Assembly (NCBI GenBank): GCA_020441225.1
Contig: JAGRMP010000285.1
Location: forward strand, 7,657-15,184
From: Maritimibacter sp.
GTDB lineage: Bacteria; Pseudomonadota; Alphaproteobacteria; Rhodobacterales; Rhodobacteraceae
Length of the DNA stretch: 7,528 nucleotides
Reading direction: 5' to 3'
Shown: positions 1 through 6,027 of the stretch, in pieces
Layout of the letters: each line of letters opens with the position of its first letter
Numbering within the stretch: the first letter of the stretch is position 1
Notes under the pieces: generated by a model
Database searches by the model: none
What the model saw: the letters and a program-made list of their open reading frames with translations, nothing else
What the model was told of the DNA's origin: nothing
Made by a program: the position numbers and the translations under genes

Positions 1-478
1 TCTGGCCGACCACGCCGAGCGGCTCACGGCTCACGTAGTTGACAAAGCCCGGGTAGACCGGCGGCAGCGTGCCTTCGACCTTGTCGGCCATGCCGCCGAA
101 GTAGCGGTAGCAGCGCGCGGTGCGCGGCACGTCGAGCTTGCGCGCGTCCCGCACCGGGTGACCGGCGTCGAGCGCTTCGAGGCGGACGAACTCCTCCTCG
201 GCGGCTTCGATTGCATCGGCGAGCTTCAGGAGCAGCTGGCCGCGGTCGGCGGCATCCATCCGCGACCAGGCCGGAAACGCCGCCTTCGCCGCCTCGACCG
301 CGCGGTCGACATCGGCTTCACGCGCCTCGGCGATCTGGCAGATCACCTCGTTGTTGTAGGGATTGACCACGTCGATCGTGCCGCCGTCGAGCGCATCGAC
401 GAATTCACCGCCGATGAACAGCTTGGTCTGGACCGGGCGCGCGATACCGGCCGCCGAGAAGGCGGAAATCTTGGTCAT
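1..478 (-). CDS. hapE: Aldehyde dehydrogenase, N-terminal part (likely 4-hydroxymuconic semialdehyde dehydrogenase)
   Basis: This is the first 159 codons of an NAD(P)+-dependent aldehyde dehydrogenase; the rest lies beyond the left edge. The reverse strand reads MTKISAFSAAGIARPV, then the family's early beta strand (KLFIGGEFVDA), VVNPYNNEVICQIAEA, a helix with AAFPAW, LEALDAGHPVRDAR, and REPLGVVGQ just before the nucleotide-binding core. The catalytic Cys and Glu lie outside the window. The ATG is supported by an AGGGAGG ribosome site at 488-494, nine bases upstream. It lies 102 bases downstream of the large hydroquinone dioxygenase subunit gene on the same strand. In the hap and pnp clusters of pseudomonads the dehydrogenase in this place (HapE/PnpE) oxidises 4-hydroxymuconic semialdehyde to maleylacetate. 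The family is certain from sequence; the substrate is inferred from context only. Confidence 0.88.
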   Translation of the reverse strand, partial: MTKISAFSAAGIARPVQTKLFIGGEFVDALDGGTIDVVNPYNNEVICQIAEAREADVDRAVEAAKAAFPAWSRMDAADRGQLLLKLADAIEAAEEEFVRLEALDAGHPVRDARKLDVPRTARCYRYFGGMADKVEGTLPPVYPGFVNYVSREPLGVVGQ

Positions 479-544
479 GGAACGGAACCTCCCTGGCGCG
501 GCGACCGGGTCGCACGCATTGGTACGTTTTTTGTTTTTCGAGCG

Positions 545-571
545 GGGGCCGGCCGCCTGGCAGCCGGCCCC
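545..571. other. Intercistronic hairpin between the dioxygenase large subunit and dehydrogenase genes
   Basis: A perfect 9-bp inverted repeat, GGGGCCGGC / GCCGGCCCC, with a 9-base loop begins 9 bases past the large-subunit stop. In the direction of transcription it is followed by an A-rich stretch (complement of 530-541), not a U tract, so it is not a standard intrinsic terminator. A processing or mRNA-stabilising element that sets the dehydrogenase level relative to the dioxygenase is possible. That role is inferred. Confidence 0.6.
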
Positions 572-580
572 GGCATGATC

Positions 581-1615
581 TCAGAACTGGACGGCCACGT
601 TCGGCGCGTCGCCGGCCGTGATAAGCTCGGGGATCTTCGGCGAACCGTTTTCCCACACCAACAGCATCGAACGCTTCGGCGAGAAGCCCTGGTGGCGGAT
701 GTCGGCGGGCATGCAGGCCACGTCGCCCGCTTTCATCGCCACCACCGCCTTCGGCCGGCCCGTCACGCCATCCTTGATGTTCCAGGTGATCTGGTCCGAC
801 ATCTGGATGAACCATTCGCAGCGGTCGTTGCCGTGCTCGACCGGCAGGATGTATTCCTCCGTCGTCGGGCAGAACAGGCTGTCCTTGACCACCGAGCAGA
901 CCGACGGGTTCCAGGTCACGTCGGAGCGCGACAGGTAACCGAAGAGGTTGTAGGCCTGCACCTCGGCTTCGAAACCGGGTTCGGCATGGACTTCCGGCTG
1001 GCTCTGGTCGACGTCGGAAAACATCTGGTTGACCGGGAAACCGTTGTCGTCGGTGCGCAGGGGCGTGTCGCCCGGCAGCCCGACCATGCGCCGTGCGGTC
1101 ACCCGCTCGCGGCTCACCGCATCGTCGTTGTCGCCGTTCTTGGTGCCCCAGGGCACGCCGGTTTCGCGCGGCGCAGCGAAGGGGTCGAAGCCGTCGTTGG
1201 TCCAGTCCGACACCATCTCCTTGAAGATCTTCATCAGCTCGTCGGAGCGGAACCGCTCCACGTAGTCGCGCCCCTCGGCCGTGTAGGCCTCGTTCAGCGC
1301 GCCGTAGAACATGTCGACCTCACCGTAGTAGTTGGTGGTGCCGAACACCGGGTCGAAGTTCACGGTGCCGTAGAAGAACCCCCAGGCTACGTCGCGCATC
1401 AGCGCGCGCAGGAAGGCGTCGACCGACATCGTGTGGGTGCCCTTGGGGGTCTGGATATAGGCGAAATACTCGTCGCGGCGGAAGCTGAACTTGCCGGTTT
1501 CGAACGACTTGTAGCCGGTCTGGTTGTCCGCCGGATCGACCTTGAAGTGGCTTTCGAGAGGCAGCCCGCGCGGGTTGGCGGCCTGCATATCGCCGAGGTC
1601 TTCTTTCATGGCCAT
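581..1615 (-). CDS. hapD: Hydroquinone 1,2-dioxygenase, large (Fe-binding) subunit
   Basis: A 344-residue protein, the expected size (about 38 kDa) for the large subunit of two-subunit (type II) hydroquinone dioxygenases such as HapD and PnpD. These enzymes cleave the ring of hydroquinone to 4-hydroxymuconic semialdehyde in the cytoplasm, using Fe(II) and O2. The published PnpD metal site, as I remember it, is His256, Asn258, Glu262 and His303. The same set with identical spacing is visible here as H261, N263, E267 (in VEHGNDRCEWF) and H308 (in ADIRHQG), inside a C-terminal cupin-like region. The N-terminal half (YFAYIQTPKGTHTM, GTTNYYGEVDMFYG) matches no other family I know. The ATG at 1615 is preferred over the one at 1609 because AAGGAGA at 1624-1630 is eight bases upstream. 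It follows the small-subunit gene by 27 bases. An alternative aromatic substrate, such as a substituted hydroquinone, cannot be excluded. Confidence 0.88.
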   Translation of the reverse strand: MAMKEDLGDMQAANPRGLPLESHFKVDPADNQTGYKSFETGKFSFRRDEYFAYIQTPKGTHTMSVDAFLRALMRDVAWGFFYGTVNFDPVFGTTNYYGEVDMFYGALNEAYTAEGRDYVERFRSDELMKIFKEMVSDWTNDGFDPFAAPRETGVPWGTKNGDNDDAVSRERVTARRMVGLPGDTPLRTDDNGFPVNQMFSDVDQSQPEVHAEPGFEAEVQAYNLFGYLSRSDVTWNPSVCSVVKDSLFCPTTEEYILPVEHGNDRCEWFIQMSDQITWNIKDGVTGRPKAVVAMKAGDVACMPADIRHQGFSPKRSMLLVWENGSPKIPELITAGDAPNVAVQF

Positions 1616-1642
1616 GGCCAGGTCTCCTTCTCGGGAATTCGT

Positions 1643-2146
1643 TTATTGCTTGCAGATCTCGGCCCACTTGTGGACCGTTTCGGGGCCGTCGATGGTCTGG
1701 ACCATCAGCGTCGCGGGCCGCTCCGCCGTGAACCGGTAGGCGGCGCCCACGGGCAGCAGCGCCATGTGACCGAGGCCCAGCTTGATCGTGCCCATCTTCT
1801 TGCCGGCGGGATCGCCCGCGAGCTTGTGGGCCCCTTCGCTCTCGGGATCGACCACCGCGTCCGGGTCGTCGAGCTTCACCAGCTCCACCGTCACCGGGTA
1901 GTCCATCGCGACCGCAAATTCGTCATGCGCAGCGCTGTACCAGGGCGAAACCCCTTCCGCACGCACACTCTCGATCACGTATTCGAAGTTCTTCGCCACC
2001 GCGACCCGCTCATAGGGCTTCGACGATGCCGAAACTTCGTACATGTTCGAGAACACGTAATTCTTCTTGTCATCCTTGCTGATGATCGTGATCGAGCCGC
2101 TCTCGTGATCGTCGATCGTGGCGTAATTCGTGGTCACCTGGCTCAC
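1643..2146 (-). CDS. hapC: Hydroquinone 1,2-dioxygenase, small subunit
   Basis: A 167-residue protein from the GTG at 2146. It is the partner of the large subunit in the alpha2beta2 hydroquinone dioxygenase; family small subunits are about 18 kDa, which fits this start. It has no signal peptide. Visible features are VFSNMYEVSASSKPYERVAVAKNFEYVIE (residues about 31-59, given as pattern VFSNM...YERVAVAKNFEYV), a strand-rich middle with SAAHDEFAVAMD, and a cupin-like strand pair around GHMALLPVGAAYRF (126-139). An in-frame ATG exists at 2176, but a very strong GGAGGAGGG site (2152-2160) lies between it and the GTG, seven bases before the latter, so the GTG start is preferred. It is the first gene of the minus-strand operon and faces the IclR-family regulator across about 220 bases. 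Identity rests mostly on pairing with the large subunit and on size. Confidence 0.85.
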   Translation of the reverse strand: MSQVTTNYATIDDHESGSITIISKDDKKNYVFSNMYEVSASSKPYERVAVAKNFEYVIESVRAEGVSPWYSAAHDEFAVAMDYPVTVELVKLDDPDAVVDPESEGAHKLAGDPAGKKMGTIKLGLGHMALLPVGAAYRFTAERPATLMVQTIDGPETVHKWAEICKQ

Positions 2147-2153
2147 GCTGGTC

Positions 2154-2160
2154 CCTCCTC
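2154..2160 (-). promoter_or_regulatory. Ribosome binding site that decides the small-subunit start
   Basis: On the minus strand GAGGAGG (within GGGAGGAGGG) ends seven bases before GTG at 2146. It would lie inside the coding sequence if translation began at the in-frame ATG at 2176, which has no comparable site of its own. Confidence 0.8.
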
Positions 2161-2206
2161 CCAAGGCTTTGTCCATCCGGCGACATGGCGGGATCCAATG
2201 TGGATT

Positions 2207-2240
2207 GTTCGCATGTCGAACCTGAGTTCATGTTGCGAAC
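2207..2240. promoter_or_regulatory. Tandem operator pair A (dioxygenase side)
   Basis: Two 15-base elements, GTTCGCATGTCGAAC (2207-2221) and GTTCATGTTGCGAAC (2226-2240), share the form GTTC-N7-GAAC and start 19 bases apart. The first is a perfect GTTCG-N5-CGAAC palindrome. They resemble, from memory, the GTTCG-N5-CG core of PcaR sites in pseudomonads, and a PcaR-like regulator gene starts 130 bases away. The pair lies 61-94 bases upstream of the small-subunit start and touches the proposed -10 element. Confidence 0.6.
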
Positions 2241-2267
2241 ATTGTCCCATTGAGATACCCTAGTCAA
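2239..2267 (-). promoter_or_regulatory. Candidate sigma-70 promoter for the hydroquinone operon
   Basis: On the minus strand TTGACT (2267-2262) is a good -35 match and is followed after 17 bases by CAATGT (2244-2239), a weak -10. The weak -10, overlapped by operator pair A, would suit a promoter that depends on an activator. The start site would fall near 2232. No better -10 was found by eye. Confidence 0.35.
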
Positions 2268-2285
2268 TGAGCGCAAACCCGGAAA

Positions 2286-2319
2286 GTTCGGATAGCGGCC
2301 ATTTGTTCGGAATGCGGAC
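2286..2319. promoter_or_regulatory. Tandem operator pair B (regulator side)
   Basis: GTTCGGATAGCGG (2286-2298) and GTTCGGAATGCGG (2305-2317) are near-identical direct copies, again starting 19 bases apart. The second extends to GTTCGGAATGCGGAC, one mismatch from the GTTCG-N5-CGAAC form of pair A; the first has two mismatches. Placed 50-83 bases before the regulator's ATG, the pair may serve autoregulation. Confidence 0.5.
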
Positions 2320-2329
2320 AACAAGAAAG

Positions 2330-2353
2330 GCCGTTGGGTAGAAAGCCGTTGGG
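2330..2353 (+). repeat. GCCGTTGGG direct repeat in the regulator leader
   Basis: The nonamer GCCGTTGGG occurs at 2330-2338 and 2345-2353, a 15-base period, each copy preceded by an A-rich triplet or quartet. It lies in the presumed 5' leader of the regulator gene, just ahead of its AGGA ribosome site (2359-2362). No function can be assigned. Confidence 0.5.
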
Positions 2354-2368
2354 AAGATAGGAAACTGA

Positions 2369-3148
2369 ATGTCGGTCTTGGAGCCAATTGATAAAGCGAA
2401 TCGCGAATTCGTCAGTTCACTCGCAAAAGGCCTCCGGGTGCTGCGCGCTTTCGATGACCAGCATGACAAGCTCACGCTGTCGGAGGTCGCGAAACTCGTG
2501 GACCTGCCCCGCGCCGGCGCACGCCGACTCCTGCTCACGCTCACAACCTTGGGCTATGTCAAACACGATGGCAAATATTTCCATCTCTCGCCCAAGGTGC
2601 TCGAGCTCGGTTTCAGCTATCTTTCGTCCCAGCACTGGCTGACGATCTCGTCGCCGGTGCTCGAAGCGCTGCGCGACGAGCTCGACGAGGCGGTCTCTGT
2701 GACCACGCTGGAGGGCGCAGAAGTGGTCTATGTCGCCCGCTACCCGGTCGACCGGGTGATGACGCTGGCAATGGATGTGGGCGCCCGCAAACCCGCCTAT
2801 TGCACCGCAATGGGACGGGTCCTGCTCGGCACCCTGCCCGAAACCAAGCAGCGCGAGATCCTGGGCACCAGCGATCTGACCCAGTTCACACCCAACACCA
2901 AGCACACGATCAACGACATCTGCGCCGAGGTCCACAAGGTGCGCGAGCAGGGCTATTGCCTGATCGACCGCGAGCTCGAACAGAGCCTGGTGGCGATCTC
3001 GGTGCCGCTGAAGAATTACCACGGCGAGACCCTCGCGGCGGTCAACGTTTGCGGCCATCCGGGCAACCTCTCGACCCAGGACCTCGAAATCCGCTGCCTG
3101 CCGGCGCTGCAGGCGGCCACGCGCAAGATCGCCCAGATGCTGGTCTGA
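2369..3148 (+). CDS. IclR-family transcriptional regulator, PcaR/PcaU/PobR-like
   Basis: A 259-residue DNA-binding protein. Residues 14-75 form the winged helix-turn-helix (FVSSLAKGLRVLRAF opening, recognition-helix region LPRAGARRLLLTL, wing around GYVKHDGKYFHL). Residues 80-259 are the IclR effector-binding domain, with the family stretch PAYCTAMGRVLL and the C-terminal LVAISVPL...LAAVNVCGH. The FVxSLxKGLxVLxxF start is typical of the PcaR/PcaU/PobR branch, whose members sense aromatic acids or ring-cleavage products and activate the adjacent catabolic genes. It is divergent from the hydroquinone dioxygenase operon, with paired candidate operators between them, so it is probably that operon's local regulator, responding to hydroquinone or a pathway intermediate. 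The ATG has AGGA at 2359-2362, six bases upstream. The effector is unknown. A CobT-like gene starts two bases after its stop. Confidence 0.93.
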   Translation: MSVLEPIDKANREFVSSLAKGLRVLRAFDDQHDKLTLSEVAKLVDLPRAGARRLLLTLTTLGYVKHDGKYFHLSPKVLELGFSYLSSQHWLTISSPVLEALRDELDEAVSVTTLEGAEVVYVARYPVDRVMTLAMDVGARKPAYCTAMGRVLLGTLPETKQREILGTSDLTQFTPNTKHTINDICAEVHKVREQGYCLIDRELEQSLVAISVPLKNYHGETLAAVNVCGHPGNLSTQDLEIRCLPALQAATRKIAQMLV

Positions 3149-3150
3149 CC

Positions 3151-5004
3151 TTGCCCGACCCCATATCCCACCCGATCCGCAGCACGCTTCAGAAGCGCGA
3201 CGCGCAGGGCCGGATCCGGCACGGCGGCGAGTGGCTGGCGCTGTGGTCCGACCCCGACAGCCTCAAATCCGCCGCCGAAATGCGCAGCGACCGGGCCGAG
3301 AGCAAACAGCGTGACGAGATGCAGATGCGCATCCAGGCCTCGGCCCGCTCGCTCTCGGGCGATCCCGATTTCGCCCTCGAAATGCCCGCCGCCGGTGTCC
3401 GGTCGGCGCCCCTCGATCTCGCCACCGATCGCATGGCCCGGGCGGCGGCACGCGGCGCGGCCGACGCCCAGGCGGCGACGTTTCGCTACCACGACGCCGC
3501 ATTGCACGCGCGGCTGCGCCCCCGGGACCCGGATCGGGCGCGGCTCTTCGACCTCGTCGAACAGGCCCGCTGTCACGGTTGCGCGGCCCGCGCCTATCCC
3601 GGTCTGGTGGGCAATTTCACCGCGCAGCACATCGCCCGGCTGCGCCAGCTCGACCTGATGAACGCCCATCTCGCCTCGCTGATCCCGCTCGCCGAAGCGC
3701 TGCGCATGGTGCTGCGCGACGGCTACGCCGGGCTCGCAGAGCCCTCGATCCAGACCGCCGGGTTCCGGATGTGGGACCGCTGGCTGCGCACCCGCTTCGC
3801 CGCCCATCTGGATGCGATGGCCGCGGCCGTCCGCGACCAGGCGGCCCATGCGGAGGCGGCGCTTGGTTTCCTGGGCGATCTCATCGCCGAGTTTCCCTCG
3901 GGCGGCCAACAGCCCCGGCGGCTGAAGCCCAGCGCCCCCGACGACAGCGCCCCCGGCGACGACAAGACCCTGCGCGAGAGCGACGAGCCCACCGCCGCCG
4001 CCCTGTTCAGCCCGAGCGACGATTTCGGCGAGACGCCCGAACCCGAACTCGCCTCCGATACCGTCCGCAAGACGCCCCCGCCCTATCGCCCCTACACCAC
4101 AAAGTACGACCGGATCGTCGAGGCGGGCGACCTCTTCGACCCCGCCGAACTCACCGCGAGCCGCAAGGCGCTCGACCGGCAACGAGCGGCCTACCGGCGC
4201 GAAGTCGCCCGGCTCGCCGCCCGGCTGCAGCGCCGGTTGCTCGCCCAGCAGGACCGGCAGTGGATGTTCGACCTCGACGAGGGGCTGATCGACGCCTCGC
4301 GCCTCGACCAGGTGGTGCTCTCGCCCGGCTTCACCTCCGCCTACAAGCAGGAGAGCGAAAGCCCGTTCCGCGACACGCTGGTCACGCTGCTGATCGACAA
4401 TTCCGGCTCGATGCGCGGCAAACCCATCGAGACCGCCTGTATCACCGCCGACATCGTCGCCGCCGCGCTCGAGCGCTGCTCGATCTCGACCGAGATCCTC
4501 GGCTTCACCACCGCAGCGTGGAACGGCGGCGCCGCCGCGAAAGAGTGGAAGGCCGCGGGCAGGCCCGAGGCCCCGGGGCGGCTCAACGATCTCCTGCACA
4601 TCGTCTACAAATCCCCCGACACGCCGCTGAGGCGCGCCCGCGACATGCTGAGCGCCATGCTCTCGCCCGCGCTGCTCAAGGAAAACATCGACGGCGAGGC
4701 GCTCATCTGGGCCGCGGGCCGGATGCTGCGCCGGCCCGAGGCGCGCAAGTTCCTGATCGTGATCTCGGACGGCGCCCCGGTCGACAAGGCGACCATCGAT
4801 GCCAACGACGACAAGGCGTTGCTCGACCGCCACCTGCGCGCGGCCATCGGCTGGATCACCCGCGACACGCCCATCGACCTCGCCGCCATCGGGCTCAAGC
4901 ATGAGGTCGCCGACTATTACCGCAACTCGGTCCGGATCGACAATGTCGAGGATCTGGCCACCACCGTCATCGCCCTGATCGACAACGCGCTCGTCAGCCG
5001 CTGA
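3151..5004 (+). CDS. cobT: CobT-like cobaltochelatase subunit (VWA domain protein)
   Basis: A protein of up to 617 residues, close to the usual CobT length (about 600-650). CobT works with the AAA+ ATPase CobS and with CobN to insert cobalt into hydrogenobyrinic acid a,c-diamide in aerobic B12 synthesis. Visible parts, numbered from the TTG, are: a helical N-terminal domain (about 60-250), an acidic Pro-rich linker (about 258-310), the FDLDEGLIDASRL segment (373-385), and a C-terminal VWA domain. The MIDAS is intact as D416-N-S418-G-S420, with GFTT at 451-454 and SDGAPVD at 539-545. CobT hallmarks GRLNDL, KENIDGEALIWA and a terminal YYRNSVRI are present. A CHGC motif (141-144) is unusual. The start is uncertain: TTG at 3151, two bases after the regulator stop and lacking a clear ribosome site, would need coupled re-initiation; ATGs at 3280 or 3319 are alternatives. 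No cobS is adjacent. Confidence 0.85.
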   Translation: MPDPISHPIRSTLQKRDAQGRIRHGGEWLALWSDPDSLKSAAEMRSDRAESKQRDEMQMRIQASARSLSGDPDFALEMPAAGVRSAPLDLATDRMARAAARGAADAQAATFRYHDAALHARLRPRDPDRARLFDLVEQARCHGCAARAYPGLVGNFTAQHIARLRQLDLMNAHLASLIPLAEALRMVLRDGYAGLAEPSIQTAGFRMWDRWLRTRFAAHLDAMAAAVRDQAAHAEAALGFLGDLIAEFPSGGQQPRRLKPSAPDDSAPGDDKTLRESDEPTAAALFSPSDDFGETPEPELASDTVRKTPPPYRPYTTKYDRIVEAGDLFDPAELTASRKALDRQRAAYRREVARLAARLQRRLLAQQDRQWMFDLDEGLIDASRLDQVVLSPGFTSAYKQESESPFRDTLVTLLIDNSGSMRGKPIETACITADIVAAALERCSISTEILGFTTAAWNGGAAAKEWKAAGRPEAPGRLNDLLHIVYKSPDTPLRRARDMLSAMLSPALLKENIDGEALIWAAGRMLRRPEARKFLIVISDGAPVDKATIDANDDKALLDRHLRAAIGWITRDTPIDLAAIGLKHEVADYYRNSVRIDNVEDLATTVIALIDNALVSR

Positions 5005-5027
5005 GGCGGCGAATTCTTCCCGCACCC

Positions 5028-5041
5028 CGGTTTTGTGCAGG
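5028..5041 (+). repeat. CGGTTTTGTGCAGG, first copy
   Basis: A 14-base sequence, found again at 6653-6666. This copy begins 24 bases after the CobT-like gene's stop. Flanks of the two copies differ. It may be chance or a small 3'-end element. Confidence 0.4.
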
Positions 5042-5139
5042 CGACGCCGGCTCAAGCGCGCGCAAGATCGGCCCGGGATGCGCGCTACGTTGCGACTGTC
5101 CGATCATCCCCGGGCGGAGAAAGCGCGGCGCGCAACCTG

Positions 5140-5189
5140 ACCGGACCGGGAAGGAAGACGGGCCCGTCGCCTTCCCGGTCCGGTTTTAT
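5140..5189 (+). terminator. Intrinsic terminator of the iclR-cobT unit
   Basis: A perfect 15-bp stem, ACCGGACCGGGAAGG (5140-5154) with CCTTCCCGGTCCGGT (5170-5184), is followed by TTTAT. The 15-base loop contains the palindrome GACGGGCCCGTC, which can extend the structure. It ends transcription about 135 bases after the CobT-like gene and argues that the next gene is independently transcribed and starts downstream of 5189. In the rest of the 267-base gap (5005-5271) I see only the CGGTTTTGTGCAGG copy and no recognisable promoter. Confidence 0.85.
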
Positions 5190-5271
5190 CCGAAGCCGGG
5201 AGGGCGTGGTGCGGGAGCTGACCAATTCACGAAGACGGGCCGATGGGCCAGCGCGCGGCCAGGGGCCAACC

Positions 5272-6027
5272 GTGTTGCACAGGCTGTTGCACAACGTGTT
5301 GCACAGGATCGCAGGCAAGATCGCACACCCCCCGGGCCGCAAGCTGCCTGCCGGATTGCCCATCGTCCTCACGCTGGTCCTGTTGGCAGGCACCGCCCGG
5401 GCGCATGGCGTGGCGGGCGGCGACGCGCTGTTCATCGAGACCACCAGCGGGCTGAAACCCGGCCCCTGGCTCTACCTCGGCGCCAAGCACATGGTCACCG
5501 GCTACGACCACCTGCTGTTTCTCGCGGGCGTGGTCTTCTACCTCTACCGGCTGCGCGACGTTCTGGTCTATGTCACCCTGTTCTCGCTCGGCCATTCGCT
5601 CACCCTGCTCGTCGGCGTGCTCGGCCAGTTGCACATGAGCGCCTATCTGGTCGATGGGGTGATCGGGCTGTCGGTGGTCTGGAAAGCGCTCGACAATCTC
5701 GGCGCCTTCCGCGGCGTACCGTATTACAACCCCCGCCACGCCGTCTTTGCCTTCGGCCTCGTCCACGGCTTCGGCCTCGCCACCAAGCTGCAGGATTTCG
5801 ACCTCGCGCCCGACGGGATCGTCGGCAATATCGTCGCCTTCAACATCGGCGTCGAGCTCGGCCAGATCCTGGCGCTCGCGATCATCCTGCTCGTCATCAC
5901 CTTCTGGCGCAGGCTTCCGGCCTTTGCCGCCCAGGCGGTGGGCGCCAACGTCGTCCTGATGGCGCTCGGTTTCGCCCTCGCCTTCTATCAATTCGCTGGC
6001 CTCATCTTTGCAGGAGACCCGACATGA
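5272..6027 (+). CDS. HupE/UreJ-like integral membrane protein
   Basis: A 251-residue membrane protein from the GTG at 5272 (AGGGG at 5261-5265, six bases upstream). A basic, His-containing N-terminus (LHRLLHNVLHRI) precedes a signal-like segment (about 28-44, GLPIVLTLVLLAGTARA, likely cleaved before HG). About six membrane helices follow (roughly 80-92, 97-117, 125-140, 157-173, 185-212, 223-246). The motifs HMVTGYDHLLFL (H73, D79, H80), FSLGHSLTL (H108) and FGLVHGFGLA (H165) are the signatures of the HupE/UreJ_2 family, whose better-known relatives move nickel or cobalt. Substrate and direction are not shown by the sequence. The open frame extends upstream to 5035, but the terminator at 5140-5189 lies inside that extension. 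The next gene overlaps its stop by four bases, so the two are translationally coupled. Confidence 0.85.
   Translation: MLHRLLHNVLHRIAGKIAHPPGRKLPAGLPIVLTLVLLAGTARAHGVAGGDALFIETTSGLKPGPWLYLGAKHMVTGYDHLLFLAGVVFYLYRLRDVLVYVTLFSLGHSLTLLVGVLGQLHMSAYLVDGVIGLSVVWKALDNLGAFRGVPYYNPRHAVFAFGLVHGFGLATKLQDFDLAPDGIVGNIVAFNIGVELGQILALAIILLVITFWRRLPAFAAQAVGANVVLMALGFALAFYQFAGLIFAGDPT
5273..5305 (+). repeat. Three tandem TGTTGCACA copies, 12-base period
   Basis: TGTTGCACA occurs at 5273-5281, 5285-5293 and 5297-5305. If coding, it yields the LHRLLHNVLHR N-terminus of the HupE-like protein, with His at every fourth residue. If the true start lies further downstream, it could be a three-site operator. Both readings remain open. 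Confidence 0.7.

Noticed and set aside
545..571. Hairpin 545-571 as an intrinsic terminator of the operon
   Set aside because: The sequence after it on the transcribed strand is A-rich rather than U-rich, and the dehydrogenase gene with its own ribosome site follows.
158..2263. Long plus-strand open frame opposite the hydroquinone operon
   Set aside because: Its Arg/His/Val/Asp-rich composition is that of an antisense shadow of GC-rich genes, and three recognisable proteins with ribosome sites lie on the other strand.
2800..3150. Upstream extension of the CobT-like frame into the regulator gene
   Set aside because: The regulator frame here encodes clear IclR domain sequence; the extension is the out-of-frame reading and resembles no CobT N-terminus.
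4997..5010. GCCGC-TGAG-GCGGC hairpin over the CobT-like stop codon as a terminator
   Set aside because: Only five base pairs and no T tract after it; the real terminator lies at 5140-5189.
3016..5055. Long minus-strand open frame opposite the CobT-like gene
   Set aside because: Low-complexity Gly/Arg/Val-rich translation with no family motifs, while the plus strand has full CobT signatures.
5035..5271. Upstream extension of the HupE-like frame
   Set aside because: It contains a strong intrinsic terminator (5140-5189), and a GTG with a ribosome site at 5272 gives a better start.
5190..5271. Cobalamin or other riboswitch ahead of the HupE-like gene, suspected from the CobT neighbour
   Set aside because: No B12-box-like sequence or extended conserved pairing is visible in the short space after the terminator.
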